Part shown: piece by piece, positions 34,704-43,935 of the stretch
Numbering within the stretch: the first letter of the stretch is position 1
Layout of the letters: every line of letters starts with the position of its first letter
From: Rhodanobacter sp. B04
Lineage (GTDB): Bacteria > Pseudomonadota > Gammaproteobacteria > Xanthomonadales > Rhodanobacteraceae
Direction: 5' to 3'
Assembly: GCF_002001125.1 (NCBI RefSeq)
Contig: NZ_MUNV01000005.1
Span: 62,001 to 126,000 of the forward strand
DNA length: 64,000 bases
Notes under the pieces: generated by a model
Databases searched by the model: none
Told to the model about the DNA's origin: nothing
The model's input: only the letters and a program-made list of their open reading frames with translations
Made by a program: the position numbers and the translations under genes

Positions 34704-34823
34704 GTAAGTCTCACAAATAGGTTCAAGTCCGCCGGCCAGATGCCGGCACGAGCGCGCAAGGTTAACAGAACCGCGACAGACGGCCCGGCTGCGCAGGCTG
34801 GCCGGATTGGCGATACTGGGGCC

Positions 34824-36359
34824 ATGAGCCCGCCGCCAAGCCGTTTTCGACACCGTCTCGCCTCGCTCCTGTGGCTGGCCGGCACATGCTGGCTCGGTAC
34901 CTCGCTGGCGGCGGCACCCCCGGCCACCACCACCCCGACGGCACTGGCGGCGCAGATCGATGCACGCATCGGCCAGGATCGCTTCACTGCGGCCAGTTGG
35001 GGCATTGCCGTGATGTCGCTGGACAGCGGCCGCATGTTGTACGCGCATCGCGCCGACCATCTGTTGCAGCCGGCCTCCACCGCCAAGCTGTTCACCGCCG
35101 CGCTGAGCCTGGCCACGCTGGGCGCGGATTACCGCATACCCACTCGTTTGCTGAGCAGAGGTCCATTGCGTCATGGCCGTCTGGATGGCCATTTGATCCT
35201 GTACGGCATGGGCGACCCTACCCTTGGCACCGGGGAAAATGCCGACTGGGCCGACCGACTGGCAGGTCAGTTGGCCGCGCATGGCGTGCATTCCGTGCAT
35301 GGCAACCTGATCGCCGACGACAGCTATTTCACAGGCCCGTCGTTCGGTAGCGGCTGGGAGGCCAGCGACCTGCAAAGCTGGTTCGCGGTACCGTCCTCCG
35401 CGCTCAGCGTGCAGGAGAACGTCGTCGACGTCACGGTGACTCCCGACACCGCCCCGGGCCAGCCAGCCAGCCTCACCCTCGCGCCGCATGACGGCATCCC
35501 GGTCGTGCTCGGCCAGCTCACTACCACCTTGCCTAACACCTCCAGCGACATCAACCTGTATCGCGCACCGGGCACCGACCGGCTGTATGCCTTCGGCAGC
35601 GTGCCTGCCGGCTCGACACCGCAGCATTTCAGGCTGGCCATGACGGATCCGGCCCTGCTGGCCGGACGCGAGCTGCGCCAGGCGTTGACACGCCATGGCA
35701 TAAGCGTCAGCGGAAAGTTGCAGGTGCTGCACTGGCCGCAGGACGATGCCGGCCTGCTGGCCCATGCCAGCACACTCGGCGAAGTGCTGTCGCCGCCCTT
35801 GCTGGACATCCTGCAGCGCGGCCTCAAGCGTTCGCAGAACCTGTACCTGCAGAATCTGTTGCTGACTGTCGGTGCACACGAACAGGCGCGTACGGCAGAT
35901 CCCGCCTCCGGCTTCGTGACTACCGAAGGCTACGCGATCCGTGCGCTGCAATCCCTGCTGGCGCAGATCGGCATTCCGCCCTCGGCGAGCATGATCACCG
36001 AGGGAGCCGGCTTGTCACGCCGTGACCTGGTGACACCGAACGCGCTGGTGCGCCTGCTCGGCTATCTGGCTGCACAGTCGTATGCCGTCCAGTTGCACGA
36101 TGCCCTGCCGGTCGCCGGCGTGGACGGCACCCTGGTCAATCGCATGCACCAGACCGCGGCGGCCGGCAACGTGCACGCGAAGACCGGAAGCATGAGCGGC
36201 GTGCACTGCCTGGCCGGCTACGTCACCAGCGCCACCGGCGAACGGCTGGCTTTCGCCATCATGCTCAACAACTACGAACCGGCGGCCGACGCGCCCCGTG
36301 CCGGCAGCGAGCTGGACGCCATCGCCGAACTGCTGGCGAACTATCGCGGCGGCGAATGA
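34824..36359 (+). CDS. dacB: D-alanyl-D-alanine carboxypeptidase/endopeptidase (PBP4, S13)
   Basis: A 511-residue low-molecular-weight penicillin-binding protein. The signal peptide ends near LAA-AP (about 30). Active-site motifs are SxxK at Ser85-Lys88 (PASTAKLF), SxN at Ser337 (RSQNLYLQN) and KTG at about 453 (HAKTGSMSG). The extra domain inserted between SxxK and SxN, typical of family S13, is present. It trims peptidoglycan peptides in the periplasm. The start at 34824 is chosen because upstream frame overlaps slyD and the signal peptide begins here. Confidence 0.94.
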   Translation: MSPPPSRFRHRLASLLWLAGTCWLGTSLAAAPPATTTPTALAAQIDARIGQDRFTAASWGIAVMSLDSGRMLYAHRADHLLQPASTAKLFTAALSLATLGADYRIPTRLLSRGPLRHGRLDGHLILYGMGDPTLGTGENADWADRLAGQLAAHGVHSVHGNLIADDSYFTGPSFGSGWEASDLQSWFAVPSSALSVQENVVDVTVTPDTAPGQPASLTLAPHDGIPVVLGQLTTTLPNTSSDINLYRAPGTDRLYAFGSVPAGSTPQHFRLAMTDPALLAGRELRQALTRHGISVSGKLQVLHWPQDDAGLLAHASTLGEVLSPPLLDILQRGLKRSQNLYLQNLLLTVGAHEQARTADPASGFVTTEGYAIRALQSLLAQIGIPPSASMITEGAGLSRRDLVTPNALVRLLGYLAAQSYAVQLHDALPVAGVDGTLVNRMHQTAAAGNVHAKTGSMSGVHCLAGYVTSATGERLAFAIMLNNYEPAADAPRAGSELDAIAELLANYRGGE

Positions 36360-36374
36360 AGCCGCCTGGCAGCA

Positions 36375-36860
36375 TCAACCAGCCAGCCGCGCCAGGATGT
36401 CCTTGCCGATCTTCGCTGGCGTATCGGTGGGCGCATAGCGCTTGACCACCTGCCCGTCGGCATCGACCAGGAACTTGGTGAAGTTCCATTTGATCGACTC
36501 GCTGCCGAGGATGCCCTTGCCCTCGCTTTTCAGCCACTGGTACAGCGGATCGGCGTGCTCGCCATTGACCTCGATCTTGGCGAACATCGGAAACGTCACG
36601 TCGTAATGGGTGCTGCAGAAATTCTTTATCTCGGCCTCGTCGCCGGGCTCCTGGTGGCCGAACTGGTCACACGGGAAACCCAGCACCACCAGCCCGTGAT
36701 CGCGCTGGTCCTGCCACAGTGTCTCCAACCCGCTGTATTGCGGGGTGAAACCGCATTTGGACGCGACATTGACGATCAGCAGTGTCTTGCCACGCCAGTC
36801 GGCGAGCGAGTGCGGGTTGCCATCGATATCGCGGACGGTGAAATCGTAAACGCTGGGCAT
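36375..36860 (-). CDS. Glutathione/thioredoxin peroxidase (GPx family)
   Basis: A 161-residue non-selenium GPx. The peroxidatic Cys36 is in NVASKCGFTPQY, Cys64 is in GFPCDQFGHQEPG and the likely resolving Cys82 in KNFCSTHY. The catalytic Trp/Asn pair is in KWNFTKFLVD. The Cys82 position suggests thioredoxin as the reductant. It removes peroxides in the cytosol and resembles BtuE-type enzymes. It is convergent with dacB. Confidence 0.93.
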   Translation of the reverse strand: MPSVYDFTVRDIDGNPHSLADWRGKTLLIVNVASKCGFTPQYSGLETLWQDQRDHGLVVLGFPCDQFGHQEPGDEAEIKNFCSTHYDVTFPMFAKIEVNGEHADPLYQWLKSEGKGILGSESIKWNFTKFLVDADGQVVKRYAPTDTPAKIGKDILARLAG

Positions 36861-36962
36861 GGATGGACTCCGTTCGGGTAAGCCGATTCAGCAGTCTACG
36901 CCATCGCTGGCCGTGCCCGTGACATAGAATGCCGTTTCCGCCCGCAGACCAAGCCCCCCGCC

Positions 36963-37973
36963 GTGATCCGCTTTGTCGATGTCCACAAGTCCTACCGCGT
37001 CGACGGCCGGGACATTCCCGCGCTGCAACCCTTCAGCCTCGACATCGCCGAGGGCGAGGTGTACGGCATCATCGGCCTGTCCGGCGCCGGCAAATCGACG
37101 CTCATACGGCTTATCAACCTGCTCGAACGCCCCAGTGGCGGCCATGTCTTCGTCGGCGACGTCGAGATGACCGCGCTGGCCGAACTGGCACTGCGCGCGC
37201 AGCGCCGCAAGATCGGCATGATCTTCCAGCACTTCAACCTGCTCGCCTCGCAGACCGTGGCCGACAATGTGGCCTTTCCGCTGCGGCTGGCCGGCGAACG
37301 CGATGCCGGCGCCATCCGCTCCCGTGTCGACGAACTGCTGGCGCGGGTGGGACTGACTGCGCACGCGGGCAAGTATCCGTCGCAACTGTCCGGTGGCCAG
37401 AAACAGCGTGTCGGCATTGCGCGCGCACTGGCCAACCGGCCGACGATCCTGTTGTGCGACGAGGCGACCAGTGCGCTCGATCCGCAGACCACCGCTTCGG
37501 TACTGGATCTGCTGGCCGAGATCAATCGCGAACTCAAGCTCACCATCGTGTTGATCACCCATGAGATGGATGTGGTGCGGCGCGTGTGCGATCGGGTGGC
37601 CGTACTGGATGCTGGCGTGATCGTCGAGCGCGGAGCGGTGGCTGATGTATTTCTTCATCCCCAGCATCCGACCACCCGGCGCTTCGTCAACGAGGCTTTG
37701 CCGGAGGAAGCCGCCAGCGAACTGGCGCCGTTCACCCAGGTGCCGGGGCGCATCTTGCGCCTGAGCTTCCGCGGCGACACCACGCTGACCCCTGCACTCG
37801 GACGCGTCGCCCGCGAGACCGGGATCGATTTCAACATCCTTGCCGGGCGTATCGACCGCATCAAGGACCTGCCCTACGGCCAGCTGACCCTGGCCATGCA
37901 GGGCGAACGCGTGGATGCCGCGTTGGCCGCACTGCGCGAGGCCGGCATCGAGATCGAGGAGTTGCACCGATGA
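36963..37973 (+). CDS. metN: Methionine ABC transporter ATP-binding protein MetN
   Basis: A 336-residue ABC ATPase with Walker A GLSGAGKS (38-45), signature LSGGQKQR, Walker [13 protein letters not shown] and H-loop ITHEMD. The C-terminal ACT-like NIL domain (about 260-336) binds methionine and inhibits transport. It starts with GTG and overlaps metI by four bases (ATGA). With MetI and MetQ it imports methionine. No SAM riboswitch or clear MetJ box was found in the 100-base upstream region. Confidence 0.96.
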   Translation: MIRFVDVHKSYRVDGRDIPALQPFSLDIAEGEVYGIIGLSGAGKSTLIRLINLLERPSGGHVFVGDVEMTALAELALRAQRRKIGMIFQHFNLLASQTVADNVAFPLRLAGERDAGAIRSRVDELLARVGLTAHAGKYPSQLSGGQKQRVGIARALANRPTILLCDEATSALDPQTTASVLDLLAEINRELKLTIVLITHEMDVVRRVCDRVAVLDAGVIVERGAVADVFLHPQHPTTRRFVNEALPEEAASELAPFTQVPGRILRLSFRGDTTLTPALGRVARETGIDFNILAGRIDRIKDLPYGQLTLAMQGERVDAALAALREAGIEIEELHR

Positions 37974-38647
37974 GCCTGCTGCAGAAACTGTTCCCGAACA
38001 TCGATGACTGGGGCGAGCTCGGCCGCGCCTGCATCGACACCCTGCTGATGCTCGGCGGCTCGCTGCTGCTGACCGTGCTGATCGGCCTGCCGCTGGGCGT
38101 GCTGCTCTATCTCACCGGCAAGGGCCAGTTGCGGCCGATGCCCCGGATCTACGCCGTCACCTCGCTGCTGGTGAATGTGCTGCGCTCGGTGCCCTTCATC
38201 ATCCTGATGATCGTGCTGATGCCGGTGACCTATTTCCTGGTCGGCACCAAGCTGGGCATCCGCGGCGCGATCCCACCGCTGGTGATCGGTGCCGCACCGT
38301 TCTTTGCGCGACTGGTGGAAACCGCGTTGCGCGAGGTGCAGCAGGGCGTGATCGAGGCCAGTCAGGCGATGGGCGCCAGCTTGTGGCAGATCGTGCGCCA
38401 CGTGCTGCTGCCGGAAGCGCGCGGCGGCATCATCGCCGGCATCACCGTCACCGCGATCGCGCTGGTCGGTTACACGGCAATGGGCGGCGCGATCGGCTCC
38501 GGCGGTCTGGGCGACCTGGCCTATCGCTACGGCTACCTCAGCTACAAGTCCGACTACATGCTGGTTACCGTGGCGTTGCTGATCGTGCTGGTGCAGCTGC
38601 TGCAGATGATCGGCGACCGCATCGTGACACGGTATAAGCAACGCTGA
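37970..38647 (+). CDS. metI: Methionine ABC transporter permease MetI
   Basis: A 225-residue inner membrane permease with five to six transmembrane segments. The EAA-type loop that contacts MetN is visible ([35 protein letters not shown] shortened here to its core [13 protein letters not shown]). It is translationally coupled to metN. It is followed by an imperfect dyad (38671-38700) and the metQ remnant. Confidence 0.96.
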   Translation: MSLLQKLFPNIDDWGELGRACIDTLLMLGGSLLLTVLIGLPLGVLLYLTGKGQLRPMPRIYAVTSLLVNVLRSVPFIILMIVLMPVTYFLVGTKLGIRGAIPPLVIGAAPFFARLVETALREVQQGVIEASQAMGASLWQIVRHVLLPEARGGIIAGITVTAIALVGYTAMGGAIGSGGLGDLAYRYGYLSYKSDYMLVTVALLIVLVQLLQMIGDRIVTRYKQR

Positions 38648-38698
38648 TTTGGTTATTTGCGTTCGGCGGCATGGGCAGCCTACTTTCGTTGGCCGCCC

Positions 38699-38791
38699 AT
38701 GAGAATCGCTGCCATGAGATTGCTGCTCGCCGCCGTCGCCGCCATCCTGGCCCTGCTCCTGCTGGCCGGCTATGCCGCGCCGAAGACGTGA
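38699..38791 (+). pseudogene. Remnant copy of the metQ signal peptide
   Basis: A 30-codon open frame, or 25 codons from the inner ATG at 38714. Over 38711-38757 about 41 of 47 bases match the metQ 5' end at 38874-38920, counted by eye. The translation LLLAGYAAPKT mirrors MetQ LLTGCSAPKE, but the lipobox Cys is Tyr, and a TGA stops the frame just after. This looks like a partial duplication of metQ that decayed, or a truncated earlier metQ. Translation is possible, but a lipoprotein cannot result. Confidence 0.65.
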
Positions 38792-38876
38792 CGCATTACA
38801 AGCAATATTCACCCCATGTTTGTGTTTGGCAGTATAGACGGCTTATTATTGTGCGCCGCACAAGTGAATGTTTGCC

Positions 38877-39668
38877 ATGAGAATGCTGCTTGCCGCCCTC
38901 GTCACCACCCTGGCCCTGCTGACGGGCTGTTCCGCGCCCAAGGAGGACGGCCAGACGCTCCGCGTGGCCGCCACCGCGATTCCGCACGCGGAAATCCTCA
39001 AGCAGGTCAAGCCGCTGCTGGCCAAGGAAGGCGTGAACCTGGAGATCAAGGTGTTCGCCGACTATGTGCAGCCGAATACACAGGTAGCCGAGAAGAACAT
39101 CGACCTGAACTACTTCCAGACCAAACCCTACCTGGATGCATTCAACCGCGAGCACGGCACCAATCTCACCATCATCACCGGCGTGCATATCGAGCCATTC
39201 GGCGCGTATTCGCACAAATACAAAAGCATTGATCAGTTGCCCGACGGGGCCAGCGTGACCCTTCCGAACGATCCCAGCAACAACAGCCGCGCGCTGTTGC
39301 TGCTGGCGAAACACGGGCTGATCACGCTGAAGGATCCGAGCAACGAGCTGTCCACGCTGAAGGACATCACCGCGAATCCGAAACGCCTGCAGTTCCGCGA
39401 ACTGGAGGCGGCGATGCTGCCGCGCACGCTGGACGAGGTGGATCTCGCCCTGATCAACACCAATTACGCCCTGGCCGCCGGCCTCAATCCAACCAGGGAC
39501 GCGCTGCTGATCGAAGACAAGGACTCGCCCTACGTCAACTACCTGGTCGGTCGCCCCGACAACCAGAACGACCCGCGCGTGCAGAAGCTGGCGAAAGCGC
39601 TGACCAGTCCCGAGGTGAAGGCTTTCATCGAACAGAAATACCACGGCGCCGTGCTGCCGGCGTTCTGA
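38877..39668 (+). CDS. metQ: Methionine-binding lipoprotein MetQ
   Basis: A 263-residue NlpA/MetQ family lipoprotein. The lipobox LLTGC places the lipidated Cys near residue 18. Family motifs are PHAEILKQVKP, FADYVQPN, NYFQTKPYLDAFN, EPFGAYSHKYKS and PNDPSNNSRALLLLAKHGLI. It delivers methionine to MetNI in the periplasm. The ATG at 38877 is preferred; the similarity with the upstream remnant starts at this ATG. An ATG three codons earlier is possible. A gap of 229 bases from metI is unusual for this operon and contains the remnant. Confidence 0.95.
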   Translation: MRMLLAALVTTLALLTGCSAPKEDGQTLRVAATAIPHAEILKQVKPLLAKEGVNLEIKVFADYVQPNTQVAEKNIDLNYFQTKPYLDAFNREHGTNLTIITGVHIEPFGAYSHKYKSIDQLPDGASVTLPNDPSNNSRALLLLAKHGLITLKDPSNELSTLKDITANPKRLQFRELEAAMLPRTLDEVDLALINTNYALAAGLNPTRDALLIEDKDSPYVNYLVGRPDNQNDPRVQKLAKALTSPEVKAFIEQKYHGAVLPAF

Positions 39669-39700
39669 CGCCGTTCGCACAGGACTCGGCGCAGAGCCAC

Positions 39701-40885
39701 CTAACCCTGCGACGCGGGTATCTCGAATACCTGGCGCAGGTAGGCCACATAAGCCTCGTCCTCGCACATGTTCTTGCCGGGCGAGTCGCTCAGCTTGGCC
39801 ACCGGCTGGCCATTGCAACGGATCATCTTGATCACGATGTTGAGCGGCTCCGGCCCCACGTCGTTGGTGAGGTTGGTGCCGACGCCAAACGCGAGCAGGC
39901 AGCGGTCGCGAAAATGCGCGTACAGCTGCATCACCATCGGGATATCCAGCCCGTCACTGAACACCAGCACCTTGTTGCGCGGATCGACCCGGTTCGCGCA
40001 GTAGTGCGCCAGCACTTTCTCGCCCCACGCGAACGGATCGCCGGAATCGTGCCGGGTGCCGTCGAACAGCTTGCAGAAATACATGTCGAAATCGCGCAGG
40101 AACGCGTTGAGTCCGTAGACATCGGACAAGGCGATGCCCAGATCGCCACGGTATTCCTTCGCCCACGCCTCCAGCGCCGCCACCTGCGAATCGCGCAGGC
40201 GCGGGCCTAGCGCCTGGTGCGCCTGCAGGTATTCGTGCGCCAGCGTGCCGAGAGGGGTCAGCCCGAGCTTGCGCGCCAGCCACACGTTGCTGGTACCGGC
40301 CAGCTGCGTACCGAGTCCGTCGCGTAGCGTGGTCACCACTTCTTCCTGCCACACCCGCGAATAGCGCCGGCGCGTGCCGTAGTCGGCAATCCGGCAGCCG
40401 GAGTAATCCGGCGTATCGCGCAACAACGCGATCTTCGCTTGCAAGCGGCGGCGCCCCTCGGCCAGATCGCGACCTGCACTGGTGCGACGGAAGTACACCT
40501 CGTTGACGATCGCCAGCAGCGGCACCTCGAACAGGATCGTGTGCAGCCACGGCCCACGGATGCGGATCTCGATTTCGCCGTTGCCCGATGCGGAGGGCGC
40601 GATCTCGACATATTTCTCGTTGAGCTGGAACAGGCCCAGGAAATCGATGAAATCGCTCTTGATGAAACGCCACGCCCGCAGATAGGCAAGTTCCTCCACG
40701 GTGAAGCGCAGCCGGCACAACGCAGCCAGCTCGGCACGGATCTCGTCGATGCAGGGCACCAGGTCGACGCCCGGATTGCGGCACTTGAAGCGATACTCGA
40801 CCTGCGCGGCCGGATACTGGTGCAGCACCACCTGCATCATCGAGAACTTGTACAGGTCGGTGTCGAGCAGCGAGTCGATGATCAT
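39701..40885 (-). CDS. pncB: Nicotinate phosphoribosyltransferase
   Basis: A 394-residue type II phosphoribosyltransferase that converts nicotinate and PRPP to nicotinate mononucleotide in NAD salvage. Family blocks: [46 protein letters not shown] (core [10 protein letters not shown]), [11 protein letters not shown] with the phosphorylated-histidine region, and [10 protein letters not shown]. It is transcribed from a long leader that contains a terminator-like hairpin and alternative pairing. Convergent with metQ. Confidence 0.96.
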   Translation of the reverse strand: MIIDSLLDTDLYKFSMMQVVLHQYPAAQVEYRFKCRNPGVDLVPCIDEIRAELAALCRLRFTVEELAYLRAWRFIKSDFIDFLGLFQLNEKYVEIAPSASGNGEIEIRIRGPWLHTILFEVPLLAIVNEVYFRRTSAGRDLAEGRRRLQAKIALLRDTPDYSGCRIADYGTRRRYSRVWQEEVVTTLRDGLGTQLAGTSNVWLARKLGLTPLGTLAHEYLQAHQALGPRLRDSQVAALEAWAKEYRGDLGIALSDVYGLNAFLRDFDMYFCKLFDGTRHDSGDPFAWGEKVLAHYCANRVDPRNKVLVFSDGLDIPMVMQLYAHFRDRCLLAFGVGTNLTNDVGPEPLNIVIKMIRCNGQPVAKLSDSPGKNMCEDEAYVAYLRQVFEIPASQG

Positions 40886-41244
40886 CAGTTGCCCACAGGG
40901 GAGAAAGCTACGCGGCCATTATCCATGGCAGAGCACATCGCACCCTCTTGCGGCATACAAAAAGAAACCCCATCAGCCAGGGGAGGACTGACGGGGTTTG
41001 TCAGGCGGCATCCGGGGGAGGAAGGCCGGCCCCTCAGTGACACGATGTGCTGTGCCACTTCTTGTCGCCATCACGGCGATACGTGTGCTTAGTGTGGCCA
41101 GCGCGCCGTGAGTTCAACGTGTATGTCGAAATTTGTTCAGCTTTCCGACAGGCTAGGAGCATGCTGCTGTCGCTGCATGTGAATCGCATAGTCATCGACA
41201 TGCGTGAACCTACAATTTCTTTACATCCCTTGCCGGAGCCTCTG
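40886..41244. other. Divergent region between pncB and a cytochrome c gene
   Basis: A 359-base spacer without a credible gene. Its left two-thirds hold the structured element described at 40932-41051. The right part (41052-41244) is AT-richer and should carry promoters for both directions. A minus-strand TTGAAC about 60 bases before the structured region is a weak -35 candidate without a good -10. Confidence 0.5.
40932..41051 (-). promoter_or_regulatory. Structured leader/attenuator candidate upstream of pncB
   Basis: On the minus strand, AGCACATCG (41051-41043) can pair with CGATGTGCT (40940-40932), enclosing about 100 bases. Inside is a terminator-like hairpin: AAACCCCGTCAG (40999-40988) with CTGATGGGGTTT (40976-40965), 11 of 12 pairs, then CTTTTTGT. 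An alternative stem CTGAC (41004-41000) with GTCAG (40992-40988) would take up the terminator 5' arm. This is attenuator logic. It could also be the end of a small RNA. It matches no riboswitch I know. Confidence 0.5.
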
Positions 41245-42054
41245 ATGAAGCTGCTCACCCTATGCCTGCTCGCGTTGTGTCTGGCCTTGCCCGCGACTGC
41301 TGCCGAGCTGAAAGTCGACCTCGGCCATGGCCTCGTCGCCTATCGCACCGAAGCCCTGCTCAAGCGACAGGATGCACGCACCATCAGCGTGCCAGCCGAT
41401 GTCGCGTTCGGGCGCACGATGCAATATCGGGCAGTCCCCTTGCTCGCCCTGCTCAAGGGCATCGCCGCAGACGATCACCTGCAGTTCGTCGCCGGCGACG
41501 GCTTTGCCGCCGAGATTCCCGCCGCGCTGTTCCTGAACAGGCAGGGCAGCGAAGCGTGGCTGGCGATCGAGGACCCGGCACACCCCTGGCCGGCACTGGA
41601 TGAAAATCATGCTCATGCCGGGCCGTTCTACATCGTGTGGACGCAGCCGCAGGCCGCCCATGTCAGTCCGGAACAATGGCCTTACCAGCTCGCCGCGATC
41701 CGCAGGCTGAGCGATGTCGCCGCACGCTTCCCGGCGATCCTGCCCGATCCGTTGCTGCCACCGGGCAGCGAGGTGCAGCGCGGTTTCGTCGTGTTCCAGC
41801 ACACCTGCTTCGCCTGCCACACGCTCAACGGTGAAGGCGATGCGAAGCTCGGGCCCGATCTCAATATCCCGCACAACCCCACCGAGTACCTGCAGGCCGG
41901 CCTGCTGCGCGCGTACATCCGCAACCCGCAGTCGCTGCGCTACTGGCCGCAGGCCAGGATGCAGGGCCTCGATGCGCATGCGCTGTCCGATGCTGATCTG
42001 GATGCCGTGCTGGCGTATCTTCGCCATATGGCTACACGCAAGGTGACGCACTGA
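41245..42054 (+). CDS. Periplasmic cytochrome c with sulfite-oxidase-like N-terminal domain
   Basis: A 269-residue exported protein; GGAG lies six bases before the ATG at 41245. Signal peptide to about ATA-AE (20). Residues about 25-155 resemble the oxidoreductase molybdopterin-binding fold (RTISVPADVAFGR, VPLLALLKGI, DGFAAEIPAALFL, AGPFYIVW), but no molybdopterin-ligating Cys is seen. The second half is a single-haem cytochrome c domain with CFACH (about 192-196) and a late Met ligand candidate (RMQGLD). Electron transfer in the periplasm is likely; the partner is unknown. Confidence 0.78.
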   Translation: MKLLTLCLLALCLALPATAAELKVDLGHGLVAYRTEALLKRQDARTISVPADVAFGRTMQYRAVPLLALLKGIAADDHLQFVAGDGFAAEIPAALFLNRQGSEAWLAIEDPAHPWPALDENHAHAGPFYIVWTQPQAAHVSPEQWPYQLAAIRRLSDVAARFPAILPDPLLPPGSEVQRGFVVFQHTCFACHTLNGEGDAKLGPDLNIPHNPTEYLQAGLLRAYIRNPQSLRYWPQARMQGLDAHALSDADLDAVLAYLRHMATRKVTH

Positions 42055-42169
42055 CTCCGGCGAACTCGATCCCGCAAGCACTTCCGGCATATCGCCCGGC
42101 CGCTTGCATTCCATGGCAGATCGACGCCGGGCAAATCGAAGCACCCAAAGAATCAGGACTTGGACCACC

Positions 42170-43810
42170 ATGGGCTTCCTGCAGGATCCACCGCAACTGC
42201 CGCACCCGTATCGCAGCGATCGCACACTGCTGGCTCTGCTCGATCGTGCGCTGCCTGCCGCGCGGCGCGCAGCGCTGGACGTCGATCTCGATGCACTCGG
42301 CGACTATGCACAGACGGCCTGGCAGCGCACCTGCAGCAGCGTTCGCCGCAAACCCGTACTGACCCAGTGGGACGCCTGGGGACAGCGCGTCGATCGCATC
42401 GAACTGACGCCCGCCTGGCAGGAAGGCGCGGCGATGACGACACGGCATGCCGTACTCGCTGCCGGCCATGGCGACAGCGCACATGGACGGCTGGAGGAAT
42501 TCGCACGCGTCTACCTGTATCACGTGGCCAGCGAGTTCTATACCTGCCCGCTGGCGATGACCGATGGAGCCACCACGGCGATCAAGGCATCCGGCAATCG
42601 CGAACTGATCGAACGCGCGCTGCCGCATTTCCTCAGCCGCGACGCTTCGACGTTCTGGCTCAGCGGCCAGTGGATGACCGAGAACACCGGCGGCTCCGAC
42701 GTCGGCGGCACGGAGACCATCGCGCGACGGGGCGCGGATGGACAATGGCGGCTGCACGGCCGCAAGTGGTTCAGTTCGGCCGTGGTCGGCGAAGCCGCAC
42801 TGGCGCTGGCACGACCTGAAGGCGCCGAAGCGGGCACGGCTGCGCTGGCCCTGTTCTACGTCGAGACGATGGAGGGCGGCAGGCGCAAGCCCGGACTGGT
42901 GATCGACCGTCTGAAGGACAAGCTCGGCACGCACGAACTGCCCACCGCGGAGATCCATCTCGACGGCCTGCCCGCATGGCCGCTGGGCGAACTTGCCCAT
43001 GGCGTGCGCCAGGTGGCGCCGATGCTCAACGTCACCCGCACCTGGAATGCGATCTGCGCGATCGCCAGCATGGCGCGTGCGATCAGCATGGCGCGTGATT
43101 ACGCCTCGCGACGGCAGGCGTTTGGACGTCCCCTGATCGAGCAGCCGCTGCATGCGCAGACGCTGGCCGACATGCAGGCCGAGTTCGAGGGTGCCTTCGC
43201 GCTCGCATTCGAAGTCGCCCACCTGCTCGGTCGTGTCGAACGCGGCGCTGCCGCGCCACACGAGGCCGCCTTGCTGCGCCTGCTCACGCCGCTGGCCAAG
43301 CTATGGACCGGCAAGCTGGCCGTGAAGCTGTGCTCGGAAGCGCTGGAGTGTTTCGGCGGCGCCGGCTACATCGAGGACACCGGCCTGCCGCAGCTGCTGC
43401 GCGATGCGCAGGTGTACGCCATCTGGGAAGGCACCACCAATGTGCTGTCGCTGGACAGCCTGCGCGCGCTGGCCGGCGATACGTTCGCCGCCTTGCGCAC
43501 GGGGATTCATGCATGGTCGGGCGACGCCGATGATTCCGCTGCGCTAGGCGCGATCCAGGCCACGCTGGATGCCGCCACCGCGTACCTCGACGGACATGCT
43601 TCGAATCGCGAATCGCTCGAAGCCGGTGCGCGTGGCCTCGCCTTTACGCTGGCGCGTTGTGCCAGCGCCGCACTGCTGGCACGCCAGGCGAGCTGGTCGA
43701 GCCGTCATGGCGATCCGCGCCCGGCAGCGGCATTGCAGCGTTTCGTTGGCCACGGCCTCAACCGGATGGTGGCGCCGGACGCGCGCAACACGGCCCTGCT
43801 GCTGGGCTAG
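42170..43810 (+). CDS. Acyl-CoA dehydrogenase, AidB-like
   Basis: A 546-residue flavoprotein. It is longer than short-chain acyl-CoA dehydrogenases, with an AidB-like N-terminal extension and C-terminal helical region. It has MTENTGGSDVGGTET for FAD and substrate binding, GRKWFSSA, and the AidB-type signature ECFGGAGYIEDTGLPQLLRDAQVYAIWEGTTNVL (core FGGAGYIED and IWEGTTNV). AidB binds DNA and protects against alkylation; other relatives oxidise isovaleryl-like CoA esters. The ATG at 42170 (MGFLQDPPQL) matches the AidB-like start NPP.L. Specific role open. Confidence 0.88.
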   Translation: MGFLQDPPQLPHPYRSDRTLLALLDRALPAARRAALDVDLDALGDYAQTAWQRTCSSVRRKPVLTQWDAWGQRVDRIELTPAWQEGAAMTTRHAVLAAGHGDSAHGRLEEFARVYLYHVASEFYTCPLAMTDGATTAIKASGNRELIERALPHFLSRDASTFWLSGQWMTENTGGSDVGGTETIARRGADGQWRLHGRKWFSSAVVGEAALALARPEGAEAGTAALALFYVETMEGGRRKPGLVIDRLKDKLGTHELPTAEIHLDGLPAWPLGELAHGVRQVAPMLNVTRTWNAICAIASMARAISMARDYASRRQAFGRPLIEQPLHAQTLADMQAEFEGAFALAFEVAHLLGRVERGAAAPHEAALLRLLTPLAKLWTGKLAVKLCSEALECFGGAGYIEDTGLPQLLRDAQVYAIWEGTTNVLSLDSLRALAGDTFAALRTGIHAWSGDADDSAALGAIQATLDAATAYLDGHASNRESLEAGARGLAFTLARCASAALLARQASWSSRHGDPRPAAALQRFVGHGLNRMVAPDARNTALLLG

Positions 43811-43935
43811 CAAACGGTCAAGCCGGGGCTTTGCAGCCATGGCTTTCTTCCACACCACACCAAAGCTCCGTGGCAGGGCCGCCGCTCGGACCCAACACGG
43901 GCTAAAATGATCCGTCCCCTCCTCGGCCCACACGC

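Noticed and set aside
34704-35951. Long in-frame extension of slyD antisense to dacB
   Set aside because: The FKBP domain begins exactly at the ATG at 34703, and the extension is the reverse strand of a gene with complete PBP4 motifs.
36861-36962. SAM riboswitch or MetJ box upstream of metN
   Set aside because: No SAM-I/II/IV core and no AGACGTCT-type repeats could be found in the spacer.
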